Positions 18,039 to 26,876 of a stretch of DNA of 64,000 nucleotides are shown here, in pieces. Origin of the DNA: SOKP01 sp048887165 (GTDB lineage Archaea; Asgardarchaeota; Lokiarchaeia; Sigyniarchaeales; SOKP01); assembly GCA_048887165.1 (NCBI GenBank), contig JBHLJZ010000008.1, positions 3,781-67,780 of the forward strand. The letters run 5' to 3'. Below the pieces are notes generated by a model. The model searched no databases, was not told the DNA's origin, and saw only the letters and a program-made list of their open reading frames with translations. How positions within the stretch are numbered: the stretch's first letter is position 1; every line of letters starts with the position of its first letter. Position numbers and translations under genes: made by a program.

Positions 18039-18348
18039 TGAAATTCAGCCCAGCTTTAGTTATTATTTCTTCAATTAATTCTTCCATTTTTCTTTCATAA
18101 TTAGATTTAACTAGCTTTAATTTTGATTCTAATTTTTCTTTAAAAATTCTGATTTCTTCTTTAGTTTCTTTATTAAGTGATTTTAGGACTTCTTTAACAT
18201 TATTTTGTTTTGTTTGTATAGAATCCTCCAAAAATTTTTCCTGCTCTTTACGGAAGGTTTGAATTTCAATTAAACTTTCTTCCTTTGCTTTCTCAATTAA
18301 ATCTTCATAAACTTTTTCAATATCTTTTATCCATTCAAAAATCTTCAT
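18031..18348 (-). CDS. atpH: A/V-type ATP synthase subunit H (G-type stator coiled coil)
   Basis: A 105-residue protein that is almost wholly helical and charged, with a possible coiled-coil break near the middle. Size, composition and position between C and F in the operon fit the H (G-like) peripheral-stalk subunit that forms a heterodimer with E. It overlaps C upstream by 14 bases and F downstream by eight. H subunits are poorly conserved, so the call relies on context more than on motifs. Confidence 0.75.
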   Translation of the reverse strand: MKIFEWIKDIEKVYEDLIEKAKEESLIEIQTFRKEQEKFLEDSIQTKQNNVKEVLKSLNKETKEEIRIFKEKLESKLKLVKSNYERKMEELIEEIITKAGLNFNV

Positions 18349-19414
18349 CTAATAAATTTAGCCTCTCATAATTTTCATGAATAATTCTAACAATATGCGG
18401 CATTATTATGAATTTAATTTCTTTATCTTTTTTAATTATTAACTCCAGAATACTGTAGATCGTTGAATACTCTATATCATCAATCTTCATTTTAAATTTT
18501 TTGAAGTAATATGCTTGGTAAATTCCCTCTAATGACCATCTTATATGCTCCCTTTTAAACTGAATTGGTATAAAGAAGGCTTTCAACTCTTTTTTATTTT
18601 GCAGATAGCTAGCAATCTCTGAAATAAAAGTATCAATATTTGTGAGATTAAGCAATGATCCAATCTTTTCTTTGTTAAAAAAAAGATATTCATCTACTAA
18701 CATTTGAGAAAGTAATTTTCTTTCGATATTATCCTTAATTCCTCTATAAATTAATCGTAGATTATAAATCTCAACCACATATTTGATAAATAAATTTATC
18801 ATTTCAGTTTCTTTTTTAGAATATATCTTTTCACTCTTTATTAAATTTTCATAATATAATTTATCCAAAAAAGCTTCTAAAACAAAAATTTCTCCGGTGT
18901 TTTTAAAATATAAAATTCCTTCTCTTATAGCTTTGTTATATATAGTTTTTTTCACGAATAGTTGAATTTCACTTAAAGATGTAATCTCTAATAACTTTTT
19001 AATGAAGTCTGAATGATCTAAATAATCTTCGACTAGAAAATTGATCCTCTTATACTTTTGTTTCATATCCATGCCAGCAATTAGCCCAAGGATAATTTGC
19101 TTAATGTTATTAATTTCAAATTTTAAAAGTAAAGACCTTATAAATCTTCTCATATTTTCAGGTGATACAAACATAATTTTTCCCATCAATTTTATATAGA
19201 CATGAAAAAGAGCTTGTTCGATTTCGATAATTAAATAATTTTTAATGTCTATTTCTGGATAATATGGGGTGATGACTTCTATAAACTCTTTTATATCTTT
19301 TATTTTTTTCAACTTTTTTAAAGATGCCTCATCTATTAGTAAATTTTTTAAAAAATTTACTTTGATATACGTATAAGCATAAGATGGAATAATTATACTC
19401 GTTGAAAACACCAA
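18335..19414 (-). CDS. atpC: A/V-type ATP synthase subunit C (d-type rotor socket)
   Basis: Funnel-shaped all-helical subunit (359 residues) linking the central stalk to the c ring. The length matches archaeal C and yeast d subunits. Recognisable features are the N-terminal Y-rich start (YAYTYIKVNFLKNLL), MRRFIRSLLLKFEINNIKQIILG, and the second-repeat segment YVVEIYNLRLIYRGI, matching the DxxNLrtilR pattern of the family. It lies between K and H with tight spacing. Sequence conservation in this family is low, but context makes it secure. Confidence 0.88.
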   Translation of the reverse strand: MVFSTSIIIPSYAYTYIKVNFLKNLLIDEASLKKLKKIKDIKEFIEVITPYYPEIDIKNYLIIEIEQALFHVYIKLMGKIMFVSPENMRRFIRSLLLKFEINNIKQIILGLIAGMDMKQKYKRINFLVEDYLDHSDFIKKLLEITSLSEIQLFVKKTIYNKAIREGILYFKNTGEIFVLEAFLDKLYYENLIKSEKIYSKKETEMINLFIKYVVEIYNLRLIYRGIKDNIERKLLSQMLVDEYLFFNKEKIGSLLNLTNIDTFISEIASYLQNKKELKAFFIPIQFKREHIRWSLEGIYQAYYFKKFKMKIDDIEYSTIYSILELIIKKDKEIKFIIMPHIVRIIHENYERLNLLDEDF

Positions 19415-19446
19415 AGGATGAAATTTCTTTGAAAATATTTAATTTA

Positions 19447-19821
19447 TTATGCTGGTAATGATGGTATTTTTGTCCATAGTAGAATAGCTACAATAAGGCC
19501 ATAAATTGCTAACGCTTCGGCTAACGCAACAACTAAAAAAGCCTTAAAAAATGCTTCTTCTCTTTCTGAAAGAGATGAAATTGCTGCTGTTCCAACAGTT
19601 TTTATTGCCCATGCGCTCCCTAATACGGACGCACTTACAGAAATTCCAGCAGCAATAGCTAATAATGCGGATGTAAAAGAATTATAGTAATCATAAATAT
19701 CAGTTTGTGCTGCAGCAAAAGTTATAAGTCCGTCTACTGTTAAATAAACTGTAGCTATTAAAATTAACTGGAAAATTCCAAGTAGCAAATAAAATTTTTT
19801 CTTTCCGTTCAAATTTTTCAC
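19447..19821 (-). CDS. atpK: A/V-type ATP synthase subunit K (c-ring proteolipid)
   Basis: Rotor-ring proteolipid of 124 residues. After an N-terminal hydrophobic segment (about 12-38, possibly a signal or third helix) it has a two-helix hairpin: ALLAIAAGISVSASVLGSAWA (about 52-72) and FFKAFLVVALAEALAIYGLIVAILLW (91-116). The ion-carrying glutamate is Glu102 in LAEALAIYG. The residue after it is Ala, where many Na+-type rings have Thr or Ser, and the usual Gln in helix 1 is not visible, which favours H+ specificity (inference). It is the first gene of the operon, upstream of C by 32 bases. Confidence 0.93.
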   Translation of the reverse strand: MKNLNGKKKFYLLLGIFQLILIATVYLTVDGLITFAAAQTDIYDYYNSFTSALLAIAAGISVSASVLGSAWAIKTVGTAAISSLSEREEAFFKAFLVVALAEALAIYGLIVAILLWTKIPSLPA

Positions 19822-19950
19822 TTATTATTAATTCATATTTATAATTATGAAAAAATTATTAGCGTAAAAATTTTACCCATTTATTTTAAAAGTAAATAAT
19901 AAAATTAATCCTTAAGTTGTAGAAAAAATGTAAATGAGAATTAAAAAAAT

Positions 19951-20613
19951 TTATTGATATAATAAAACTCTTATAACATCAGCAATATCATGGATCCGGT
20001 CAGCTAACTGCTCTAATAAAACAATACTATCTCTTAACCGTAAGAGTAATCGAATATTTAAATCTTGTTCGGATGTTGAATATAAATAGTCTAGAAATTG
20101 TCTATATGTTTTGTCGATATCATTTTCAAGTTCGTGAATAGTAACTGTATTTTTATATACCTCATCAGGATTGTCTCTTAAATTTTTTATTGTAGTTTTC
20201 AATACATCCGTCATTTCAATAATTTGATTAATTAATTTGTCATATCTTTTTTTAATTTCTTCATATTTTAGATCAATTAAATTTATTTTATCCAACATAT
20301 CCACAAATTCAAGTGGATAATTTATTACATTATCCAATCTTAAAATTAATGCTACGTAATCACCTACGAAAGTTCCAGTTTCCGAAAAGTTCTGAATTAT
20401 CTGAATTTTAAGTTCATCAGCTTCTTCTTCAGCTAATTGCATTTTACTCCTTTTTTTCTCAAAACTTTTTTTATTGGATTCGAAATCTTTTGACCATTTG
20501 GAATAATACACACCCATATCACTTATAACAGAATATACAATTCTAACATGTTCCATTAACATTGCAATAATTTCTTGTTTAATCTTTCTGTTAGACGACA
20601 TTTTAAAATTCAC
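19951..20613 (-). CDS. DUF47/PhoU-like protein
   Basis: A 220-residue all-helical protein resembling the DUF47 (PhoU-related) family: EEEADELKIQI near residue 70 and the C-terminal LLEQLADRIHDIADVIR match the paired E/D-rich motifs that bind metal clusters in PhoU folds. DUF47 proteins usually accompany phosphate or metal transporters. The frame starts at GTG 20613; an ATG four codons in (20601) is an alternative. It is divergent from the VIT1-like transporters, with two palindromes in the shared upstream region, which suggests a metal-related role (inference). It is separate from the ATPase operon. Confidence 0.75.
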   Translation of the reverse strand: MNFKMSSNRKIKQEIIAMLMEHVRIVYSVISDMGVYYSKWSKDFESNKKSFEKKRSKMQLAEEEADELKIQIIQNFSETGTFVGDYVALILRLDNVINYPLEFVDMLDKINLIDLKYEEIKKRYDKLINQIIEMTDVLKTTIKNLRDNPDEVYKNTVTIHELENDIDKTYRQFLDYLYSTSEQDLNIRLLLRLRDSIVLLEQLADRIHDIADVIRVLLYQ

Positions 20614-20621
20614 TAAATTTT

Positions 20622-20640
20622 TAATATTCTAAGAATATTA
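20622..20640. promoter_or_regulatory. Near-perfect 19-bp palindrome, operator-like
   Basis: taatattctaagaatatta is symmetric apart from its centre base and lies about nine bases before the GTG of the DUF47 gene, in the region shared with the divergent VIT1-like gene. Size and position fit a dimeric repressor site. The binding protein is unknown; in AT-rich DNA a chance palindrome is possible. Confidence 0.4.
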
Positions 20641-20720
20641 TATGATTAGATAAATAAAAATCATCAGTATCATCAATAGTTGAATTTCGAAAAGAATTAA
20701 TGTTTTGGATATTTAAAAGA

Positions 20721-20737
20721 ATAATAATGATTATTAT
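20721..20737. promoter_or_regulatory. 17-bp palindrome upstream of the first VIT1-like gene
   Basis: ataataatgattattat has two perfect 8-base arms around one centre base, 40 bases before the VIT1-like start. Together with the palindrome at 20622 it may mark the divergent promoters. Low sequence complexity lowers the weight of this observation. Confidence 0.3.
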
Positions 20738-20776
20738 CATATTATACTTAACTCTCAAAAATTTATTGAGAAAAAT

Positions 20777-21619
20777 TTGCAATCTACTTTTAGGAAAATT
20801 TTTGATCCAAGGTGCTATTTAAATAAAATGGAATTAAGAAGCATTTTTAAGAGATGGCGGAAATACTCAGAGATGTCTGAGTTAGGTATTATCGCCCGTC
20901 GAAAATTTTTTAATAATTGTTTTGACGGGGCTTTAACCTGTGCTGGAATAGTAAGTGGAGTTTTTGTTTTGTTTTTAGCGGGTTTAAGTCAAAACACTCC
21001 TGGAAGTATAGTAGTTTTAGGATTTTCAACGGCACTAGCTATTGGTATTAGTGGTTTATGGGGTGCTTTTCTTTCGGAAGAAGCAGAAAGAAAGAAAAAA
21101 ATAATTGATCTGAAAAAAGAGATGGTAATTCTTGAAGAATTAGAAGATGACGATGATATTGATGCGTTAGAAAAGAAAAAGTTAGAATTAGCAAAAAAGA
21201 TATTGGAAGAAAAAGAAATCCAGAAAGCTATGGTTATTCCAATTAAGAATAATGGTTTAAAGAAGGAAAAGAGTATTTTAATTCCAATTAAAATGCAGAA
21301 AACTAAATTAAAAAAAAACAAAACTATGATTGAACAAGCAGAAAATTTTGCCACAATTATAGCCTCTTTAGTTGATGGTGGCGCTCCTGCTTTAGGATCT
21401 ACGCTTCCATTAATTCCTTTTTTCTTTGGTTCCGAGTTAGTTTTACTTCATTTTATTTTCTCTTATCTCATTTTAGTTGGATTATTAGTCTATTTAGGCA
21501 TATTTTTAGGGAATATTTCTGGACAGGGTCGAATAAAATATGCTACACATCTTGTAACAGCTGGAATTGTTACGCTTATTGTATCATTATTATTAAGTAT
21601 GGCAACAGGAAATTTCTAA
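20777..21619 (+). CDS. VIT1/CCC1-family putative metal transporter, copy 1
   Basis: A 280-residue membrane protein resembling the vacuolar iron transporter family (Fe2+/Mn2+ export in characterised members). The N-terminal part FFNNCFDGALTCAGIVSGVF matches the family's LNDGLVTTLGLVAG helix, and SGLWGAFLSEEAER matches the second helix with its acidic end. A charged loop of about 100 residues, with an ELEDDDD stretch, separates helices 2 and 3, in the place of the metal-binding domain of plant VIT1. Helices 3-5 follow (ASLVDGGAPALGSTLPLIPFFF). The frame opens at TTG 20777; ATG 20828 is an alternative start. It is followed by a paralogue. Confidence 0.72.
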   Translation: MQSTFRKIFDPRCYLNKMELRSIFKRWRKYSEMSELGIIARRKFFNNCFDGALTCAGIVSGVFVLFLAGLSQNTPGSIVVLGFSTALAIGISGLWGAFLSEEAERKKKIIDLKKEMVILEELEDDDDIDALEKKKLELAKKILEEKEIQKAMVIPIKNNGLKKEKSILIPIKMQKTKLKKNKTMIEQAENFATIIASLVDGGAPALGSTLPLIPFFFGSELVLLHFIFSYLILVGLLVYLGIFLGNISGQGRIKYATHLVTAGIVTLIVSLLLSMATGNF

Positions 21620-21663
21620 TAAAATATTTTTATGGAAGTGAATTTAAAAAAATTTTAAAAAAA

Positions 21664-21681
21664 AAAGGAAAGTTTTCCTTT
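21664..21681. terminator. Hairpin between the two VIT1-like genes
   Basis: aaaggaaa and tttccttt form an 8-bp inverted repeat with a two-base centre, preceded by a long A run. It could be a terminator for the first gene or an operator for the second, which starts 35 bases further on. The tight centre favours a protein-binding palindrome over an RNA hairpin. Confidence 0.35.
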
Positions 21682-21715
21682 CTAAGCTTAAATTACACTT
21701 GAATTTTTATACAAA

Positions 21716-22429
21716 ATGTTAGATAAAATTAGAACGTATGCAAGAATAAGTAATTTATGGCCAATAGCTCGTCGTTATTTTGTGAATAATTTTTATGATG
21801 GGATGCTCACTGTTTTAGGAATATTATTAGGATTTTTTATAATTATTATTAAAGGAAACCAAAACTCAATTGAAAGTAATTTAGTTATATTAACCGGAAT
21901 AGGATCTTCAATATCAATGTTTATTTCAGGATTATCAGGATCTTATTTATCAGAAAGGGCAGAACAAAAGAAATTGAAGAAGGAATTGGAAAAAGCGATG
22001 GCTCTAAGTGATCTTGAATTTGATAATACCGATCCATTTTTAGAATTAAATGAAATTGAAAAAGCAATGCTGAAAAAAATTAAAAGAAGAAGATTACTTA
22101 GAAAGAAAGCTTTATTTGATGATAATAATAATAAAAAGAAATCTAAAACTATTCAAGATAAAGCTGAACAATTTGCGATTTTAGTAGTATCCTTTGTTAA
22201 TGGAACTTCTCCTTTTTTAGGTGGAATTGTACCATTAATTCCATTTTTTCTTGTTCTAACTGCTGGTATTATGACTTTTATTTATTCTTTTTTAATAATT
22301 TTACTATGCATTATTTTACTGGGAATATTTTTAGGAACCGTCTCAAAAGAATCAATTATTAAAAATATAATTCAGATGGTCGTTGCATTTCTCATAACAA
22401 TTTTAATCTCATTATTATTACTACGATAA
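21716..22429 (+). CDS. VIT1/CCC1-family putative metal transporter, copy 2
   Basis: A 237-residue paralogue of the preceding gene: YFVNNFYDGMLTVLGILLGFF and ISGLSGSYLSERAEQKK align with the same helices, and SFVNGTSPFLGGIVPLIPFFL with its helix 3 (copy 1: SLVDGGAPALGSTLPLIPFF). The loop between helices 2 and 3 is shorter and more basic, with an NNNNKKK stretch. Five transmembrane helices are visible. The tandem pair could form heterodimers, since VIT1 acts as a dimer (inference). Substrate is unproven; iron or manganese is the family default. Confidence 0.7.
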   Translation: MLDKIRTYARISNLWPIARRYFVNNFYDGMLTVLGILLGFFIIIIKGNQNSIESNLVILTGIGSSISMFISGLSGSYLSERAEQKKLKKELEKAMALSDLEFDNTDPFLELNEIEKAMLKKIKRRRLLRKKALFDDNNNKKKSKTIQDKAEQFAILVVSFVNGTSPFLGGIVPLIPFFLVLTAGIMTFIYSFLIILLCIILLGIFLGTVSKESIIKNIIQMVVAFLITILISLLLLR

Positions 22430-22510
22430 TTTTACTCAAACAACCAACCAAAAATTTAAAATTTTTTAAATAATTTTCTTACAAAAATTAAAAATAGATA
22501 AAGAGATATC

Positions 22511-23290
22511 TTGAAAACTTTTATAGGGATTGATATAGGTTCATTGGCAACTAAAATTGTTTTATTAAACGATGGAAAACTATTAGACCATAAAACAGAA
22601 AGATCAACTTATGATTTTAAAAAGATTGGCTATAACTTATTTAATGAATTATTAGAAAAACATAATTTAAAAAGAACTGATATTTTTGTAATGAGTACAG
22701 GTTATGGAAGGAATACTGTAGATTTTGCTGATGATAGAGTCACTGAAATTACAGCACATGCAAAAGGAGTTCAATATTTCTTTCCTGACGCTCATTCTGT
22801 TATAGATATTGGGGGTCAAGATAGTAAGGCAATAGTGATGTCAAATAAAACTAGAAATGTTATCGATTTTCAGATGAATGATAAGTGTGCTGCTGGAACC
22901 GGTAGATTCTTAGAAGTAATGGCACATGCATTAGAAGTCCCGATTGATCAATTTGGAGATTTGGCATTGAGATCAAATAAACCAGCATCTATTAGCTCTA
23001 CTTGTACTGTATTTGCTGAAAGTGAGGTTATAAGTCTTTTCGCAAGCGGTGCTTCAAAGCAAGATATAGCAAGTGGAATTCATAAATCTATTGCTAGACG
23101 GGTTGCAGGAATGGCTAAACGCATTGGAGTTAGCCCCCAATTAGTGTTTTGTGGGGGAGTAGCTAAAAACCCGGCTGTTAAAAAGTATTTAGAAGATGAA
23201 CTGGGTTTTGAGATTGTGTCACCAGAATTACCTCAATTAACAGGTGCTATTGGAGCCGCATTAATAGCCCAAGAGAATAACGGTAATTAA
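22511..23290 (+). CDS. 2-hydroxyacyl-CoA dehydratase activase (BadF/BadG/BcrA/D family)
   Basis: ATP-driven one-electron donor (archerase) for 2-hydroxyacyl-CoA dehydratases or benzoyl-CoA-type reductases. The 259-residue protein has the ASKHA fold: GIDIGSLATKIVLL (phosphate 1), VIDIGGQDSKAI (phosphate 2) and FCGGVAKNPAVKKYLE (adenosine region). The two cysteines that bridge a [4Fe-4S] cluster across the homodimer are present in NDKCAAGTGRFLE and SSTCTVFAESE. The start is TTG. The two dehydratase-like subunits follow on the same strand, forming a complete three-gene system. The substrate cannot be read from sequence. Confidence 0.93.
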   Translation: MKTFIGIDIGSLATKIVLLNDGKLLDHKTERSTYDFKKIGYNLFNELLEKHNLKRTDIFVMSTGYGRNTVDFADDRVTEITAHAKGVQYFFPDAHSVIDIGGQDSKAIVMSNKTRNVIDFQMNDKCAAGTGRFLEVMAHALEVPIDQFGDLALRSNKPASISSTCTVFAESEVISLFASGASKQDIASGIHKSIARRVAGMAKRIGVSPQLVFCGGVAKNPAVKKYLEDELGFEIVSPELPQLTGAIGAALIAQENNGN

Positions 23291-23393
23291 ACTTACTTAA
23301 TTTTAATTTAATACTATTATTTATATTTGTTATAGGTAAATTTTTTTAAAGTATTAACTCTTTTTTGTTTAAAATTTACTAGAGATTTTATAG

Positions 23394-24530
23394 ATGAATG
23401 ATCTTGAACTCTTATCGAATTTTTCTTTATTTTTGAAAGAAAAGAAAGAAAAAGGAGTTAAAATTATCGCTTTTTTAGCACACGATAATATTCCAGAAGA
23501 ATTATTAGATGCAGCAGGGTTTTTTCCATTAAGGTTAATATTTGGAGGAAATGACGATTTAATGAATGCTAGTCATGATTATCTACCACCATCTACGTGT
23601 GCTTTTGCTCAAACTTGTATAGGTTTGTTTTCAATTAAACCTGCTCAATTTGATTTTTTAGATTTAATTGACTATTTTATTGTTTCAAATCATTGTGTAT
23701 CTGATATATGTGCGTCTGAAATTATTTCAAAATATTACAATATACCTAGATTAGACTTCTATGTACCATATACTAATAATAAAAACAGTTCAGATTATTT
23801 CAAATTAGAGTTAAGGGATTTAAAGCAAAAATTAGAAGAAATTATTAAGAAAGAAGTTGATAATGAATCTATTTTTGATAGCATTAAAAAGTATAACAAT
23901 TTTAAAAAAAAACTTTCAGAAATTAATAGTTTAGAAATAACCGGTTCGGAAAAATTAAAGGTTATTCAAAAAGCACTTTTATATGGACCTTCTTTTCTTT
24001 TAGAATTAGAACAGTATATAGAAAAAAATATATCAAATCCAATAGAAAAAATTGAAGATTCTAAGAATGTCCTAATTACTGGATGCTCGATTTTTATTAA
24101 TGATTATTTGATTGAATTGATTGAAGACGGAGGAGGAAATATTGTTTTTTTTGATACTTGGATTGGAAATCATTATTATTCGCAAATATTGGAGGAGGAG
24201 ATGATAAATACTATTAAAGATCCATTAGATCTCTTAGTTTATAGATTTGAAAATAATCGTTATGGAGATCATTCAGTACCTAACTTTTTAGAGAATAAAC
24301 TATTACTAATCGAAAAATATTATCAAAGTTATAAACAAAAGACAGGAAAAGGATTAGGAATAATAAATCATATAATAAAATTCTGTGATCACATCTCATT
24401 AATGTCCAGTTACTTGAAAGAACGGTTACAGAAACAAGGTATAAGGGTTTTGAATTTAGAAAGAGATTATTCAAGAGCTAATCGAGGTCAACTTTCAACT
24501 AGAATAGAAGCATTTTTGGAGATGATATAA
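23394..24530 (+). CDS. 2-hydroxyacyl-CoA dehydratase subunit (HgdB/FldC-like)
   Basis: Iron-sulfur subunit of the 2-hydroxyglutaryl-CoA dehydratase/benzoyl-CoA reductase family, 378 residues, normal length. Cysteines at family positions are visible in PSTCAFAQTC, SNHCVSDIC and the C-terminal IIKFCDHISLMSSYLKE; three of them should hold the [4Fe-4S] cluster. The C-terminus (LERDYSRANRGQLSTRIEAF) is the typical ending of this family. It ends three bases before the next subunit, so the two are coupled. The gene lies 103 bases after the activase. It probably dehydrates an amino-acid-derived hydroxyacyl-CoA; a reductase role is the alternative. Confidence 0.87.
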   Translation: MNDLELLSNFSLFLKEKKEKGVKIIAFLAHDNIPEELLDAAGFFPLRLIFGGNDDLMNASHDYLPPSTCAFAQTCIGLFSIKPAQFDFLDLIDYFIVSNHCVSDICASEIISKYYNIPRLDFYVPYTNNKNSSDYFKLELRDLKQKLEEIIKKEVDNESIFDSIKKYNNFKKKLSEINSLEITGSEKLKVIQKALLYGPSFLLELEQYIEKNISNPIEKIEDSKNVLITGCSIFINDYLIELIEDGGGNIVFFDTWIGNHYYSQILEEEMINTIKDPLDLLVYRFENNRYGDHSVPNFLENKLLLIEKYYQSYKQKTGKGLGIINHIIKFCDHISLMSSYLKERLQKQGIRVLNLERDYSRANRGQLSTRIEAFLEMI

Positions 24531-24533
24531 AAG

Positions 24534-25889
24534 ATGAGTTTAATAGCAGATGAAATTATTCGATTTAGTTCTGTATTAAAAATTGCATATAATCTTTTAG
24601 CAGGTAGGAATTATTTGAAAAGAAAGAAATTTCGGGAAAAGGAAAAATTAGTAGCTGTCGCTTTACCCTTTTCTGATCTACCTTTTGCAGCTGGTGCTGT
24701 CCCTGTATTTCCAATTAGAATGCATATATTTGAGATAAATAAGTATTTGGCATATTTGGGTTCCGCATCAAGCATATTTGGATGGGAAAGTGTTTCGAAT
24801 TTTTTAGGATTTGTTAAAAATTTGGGAATTCAAGAAATCAGTAAAATTGTAGACGATATCATTGAAGATGTAATTGACACAATCAATAAAAAGTACAATG
24901 AGATGTATGACCTTGGAATTGAAGGTGGTGTTTCAAGTGATTTTTGCTATGGATTAAAAAGCTTAACAGGAATGCATATTACTAAAGGCCGTAATGTAGA
25001 TGCTTGCTTTAATGTAACAATTAGATGCAGCGCATATAATAAATATTTGGAGTCTTTAAAAGCTATTAATTCTGAGCCTAAACAAATTTGGGTTGATATT
25101 CCACCAAGAAATATTGGAAATTCTTTGGAATTATTGACAAATAATATTTCAAATGCTTTAAAGGAGCTGGAAAATTTAACCGGAAACACATTAACTGATA
25201 ATCGACTTCGAGATTTTTTCAAAATTGGTAATCAAATAAAAAGAGATTATAAGACCATAATATATGAAATTAGTGCTTCTGATTTCTATCCCTGCAATCC
25301 GGCAACCTTTAGTGAAATTTTATCATTACTTAGTATTACATTTCAGGATTATAACTCCAACGCTTCTAGATATCGAGATAATATGAGTTCATTAGTAAAG
25401 GAAATGAAGGAGAGAATTCGAAAAGGAATTGGAATGGACGTTTCTAAAATGCCTCGGATCTTAGTTACTCCTATGTTTGGAGGTTGGGAACCCAAAAGTC
25501 ATGAAATCATATATGAACTTGGTGGTCGAGCTTTATATGCTGATTGGGAAATACTGAAATTATTAGAAGAAATTAATGTATCAACTCATGCAAATCCAGT
25601 AGAAGAGTATGCTCGATTCCTTCTAAATGCTACTGAAACAGGTATAGGTTGTGATAATGATACTTTAACAAATTCATATTTAAGAATGGCTAAAGATTTA
25701 AGCGCTGATGGACTTGTTTTCTTTCAGTTATTTGGATGTCACTCTATTTCAAATTGTTATTCGATGTTGAGGGAAAAAATTCGTCGTGATTTAGAAATAC
25801 CAACTACTTCCATAACATTCAATAAAATTGGCGAAAATGTAGAGCAAGTAAAAACCCGCTTAGGAGCTTTTATGGAGATGTTTAAGTAG
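24534..25889 (+). CDS. 2-hydroxyacyl-CoA dehydratase subunit (HgdA-like), copy 1
   Basis: Larger subunit (451 residues) of the dehydratase encoded with the activase and HgdB-like protein. Likely cluster ligands are the cysteines in SDFCYGLKSL, IRCSAYNKY and LFGCHSISNC; all three positions are kept in the paralogue at 32409. The central SASDFYPCNPATFSEILSL and the C-terminal DVSKMPRILVTPMFGGWEP are shared almost unchanged by the two copies. The ending (VEQVKTRLGAFMEMF) is family-like. The ATG follows the previous stop by three bases. Confidence 0.85.
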   Translation: MSLIADEIIRFSSVLKIAYNLLAGRNYLKRKKFREKEKLVAVALPFSDLPFAAGAVPVFPIRMHIFEINKYLAYLGSASSIFGWESVSNFLGFVKNLGIQEISKIVDDIIEDVIDTINKKYNEMYDLGIEGGVSSDFCYGLKSLTGMHITKGRNVDACFNVTIRCSAYNKYLESLKAINSEPKQIWVDIPPRNIGNSLELLTNNISNALKELENLTGNTLTDNRLRDFFKIGNQIKRDYKTIIYEISASDFYPCNPATFSEILSLLSITFQDYNSNASRYRDNMSSLVKEMKERIRKGIGMDVSKMPRILVTPMFGGWEPKSHEIIYELGGRALYADWEILKLLEEINVSTHANPVEEYARFLLNATETGIGCDNDTLTNSYLRMAKDLSADGLVFFQLFGCHSISNCYSMLREKIRRDLEIPTTSITFNKIGENVEQVKTRLGAFMEMFK

Positions 25890-25914
25890 ATAAAATTTTT
25901 AGAATTAATATTAT

Positions 25915-26379
25915 TTAAATTTGTTCAAAGAACATCTTTCTACCCGAATGGACTCTTTGAAAATTGTCCTTATACTTTTCAATATCATCATGAATTTCTT
26001 CTAACTCTTTATTTTCCAACATTCTATTAAAGATATTTAGTGTAGAGAGATAAAGTTTCGGCATAAAAGTATCAATCTGAGAAAGCTCGTAAGCTAAATT
26101 TAATATTGAAGAGTAGTCCAAAGTTAAATCAATTTCTCGATTTTTTATCTGTTGTATTATCTGTTTCTCTAATTTTCTTCTTGAAATGTTGCTCCATACT
26201 AATTCATACCCAAAATAATTGACAGCTTGGACTGCCTCGGTTAAAAGTGCTGTGCCTGTCGCAATAGCGATACTACCGGTTAAAATATATGCTGTTAAGG
26301 TTCCTAGTATAATAGTAATTCCCCTATAAATTAAACTTTTTATTAAACTTTCTTTCCATTCTATTTTTTTAGACTTCAT
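25915..26379 (-). CDS. DUF2061-like membrane protein
   Basis: A 154-residue protein with two transmembrane helices near the N-terminus. The stretch KESLIKSLIYRGITIILGTL, with TGSIAIATGTALLTEAVQ and NYFGYELVW, matches the DUF2061 pattern (K-S-x-x-Y-R ... G-N-x-x-x-A ... YxxHExxW), though the histidine before Glu is Tyr here. A C-terminal soluble helical tail of about 90 residues is extra compared with typical DUF2061 proteins. Function is unknown. It is convergent with the dehydratase operon. Confidence 0.65.
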   Translation of the reverse strand: MKSKKIEWKESLIKSLIYRGITIILGTLTAYILTGSIAIATGTALLTEAVQAVNYFGYELVWSNISRRKLEKQIIQQIKNREIDLTLDYSSILNLAYELSQIDTFMPKLYLSTLNIFNRMLENKELEEIHDDIEKYKDNFQRVHSGRKMFFEQI

Positions 26380-26463
26380 AAATTTTCAGCAAGAATTTTT
26401 TATACTTAAATAGGCTTTTTAAGAGGAAAAGAAACAGTTAAAATTCCTTTTTGTTTAAAAATT

Positions 26464-26580
26464 CTACATTCTAAAAAAAATTAATTCTATCTTTAAAAAG
26501 TCTTTAATATGTTTTTTATAGATTTTACCACGATGATGATACTTTTGACATTTAGTACAATAATATTTAATCATTTTCAC
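26464..26580 (-). CDS. 38-residue zinc-finger-like microprotein
   Basis: A very short gene reading MKMIKYYCTKCQKYHHRG and on to a basic tail. It has CxxC (C8, C11), HH (15-16) and a further His24, a plausible zinc site. Its GTG start overlaps the TGA stop of the upstream 86-residue gene (GTGA), the classic sign of translational coupling, and an internal ATG is two codons in. No long overlap with other genes exists. I infer a nucleic-acid-binding or adaptor role only from the motif type. Short length makes a chance frame possible, but the coupling and Cys/His spacing argue for a real gene. Confidence 0.5.
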   Translation of the reverse strand: MKMIKYYCTKCQKYHHRGKIYKKHIKDFLKIELIFFRM

Positions 26581-26837
26581 TTTGAATTTATTTTATTCAA
26601 TTTATCATTTATCTCATGAAATAATTTTTCTCTTTGATTAGAATCATGAATTATTTTTCTTTTTCTGATTTTATCAATAGAAAAGACAACATAATCATTT
26701 TCTAAATTTGAAGAACAATTATAATTTCTTTTAATGACATTATTGTCATTGTTGTCAACGACAATATTAGACTTATTATCTTTTTTCTCTTTTCTTAAAG
26801 TATTTACTTTTGATTTGAATTTGTTTAAAATTCCCAA
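26577..26837 (-). CDS. Small basic protein of unknown function (86 aa)
   Basis: Lys/Asn-rich 86-residue protein with a basic N-terminus, an Asn/Asp-rich low-complexity centre and a C-terminal charged segment. It has no recognisable domain. A TTG start with a strong GAGGTG ribosome binding site five bases upstream (26843-26848) supports that it is translated. It follows the 89-residue gene by about 40 bases and overlaps the zinc-finger microprotein gene, so the three probably form one transcript. Confidence 0.55.
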   Translation of the reverse strand: MGILNKFKSKVNTLRKEKKDNKSNIVVDNNDNNVIKRNYNCSSNLENDYVVFSIDKIRKRKIIHDSNQREKLFHEINDKLNKINSK

Positions 26838-26876
26838 ATTTGCACCTCTTTTTTAAAATATTTACTAATTTTTATT

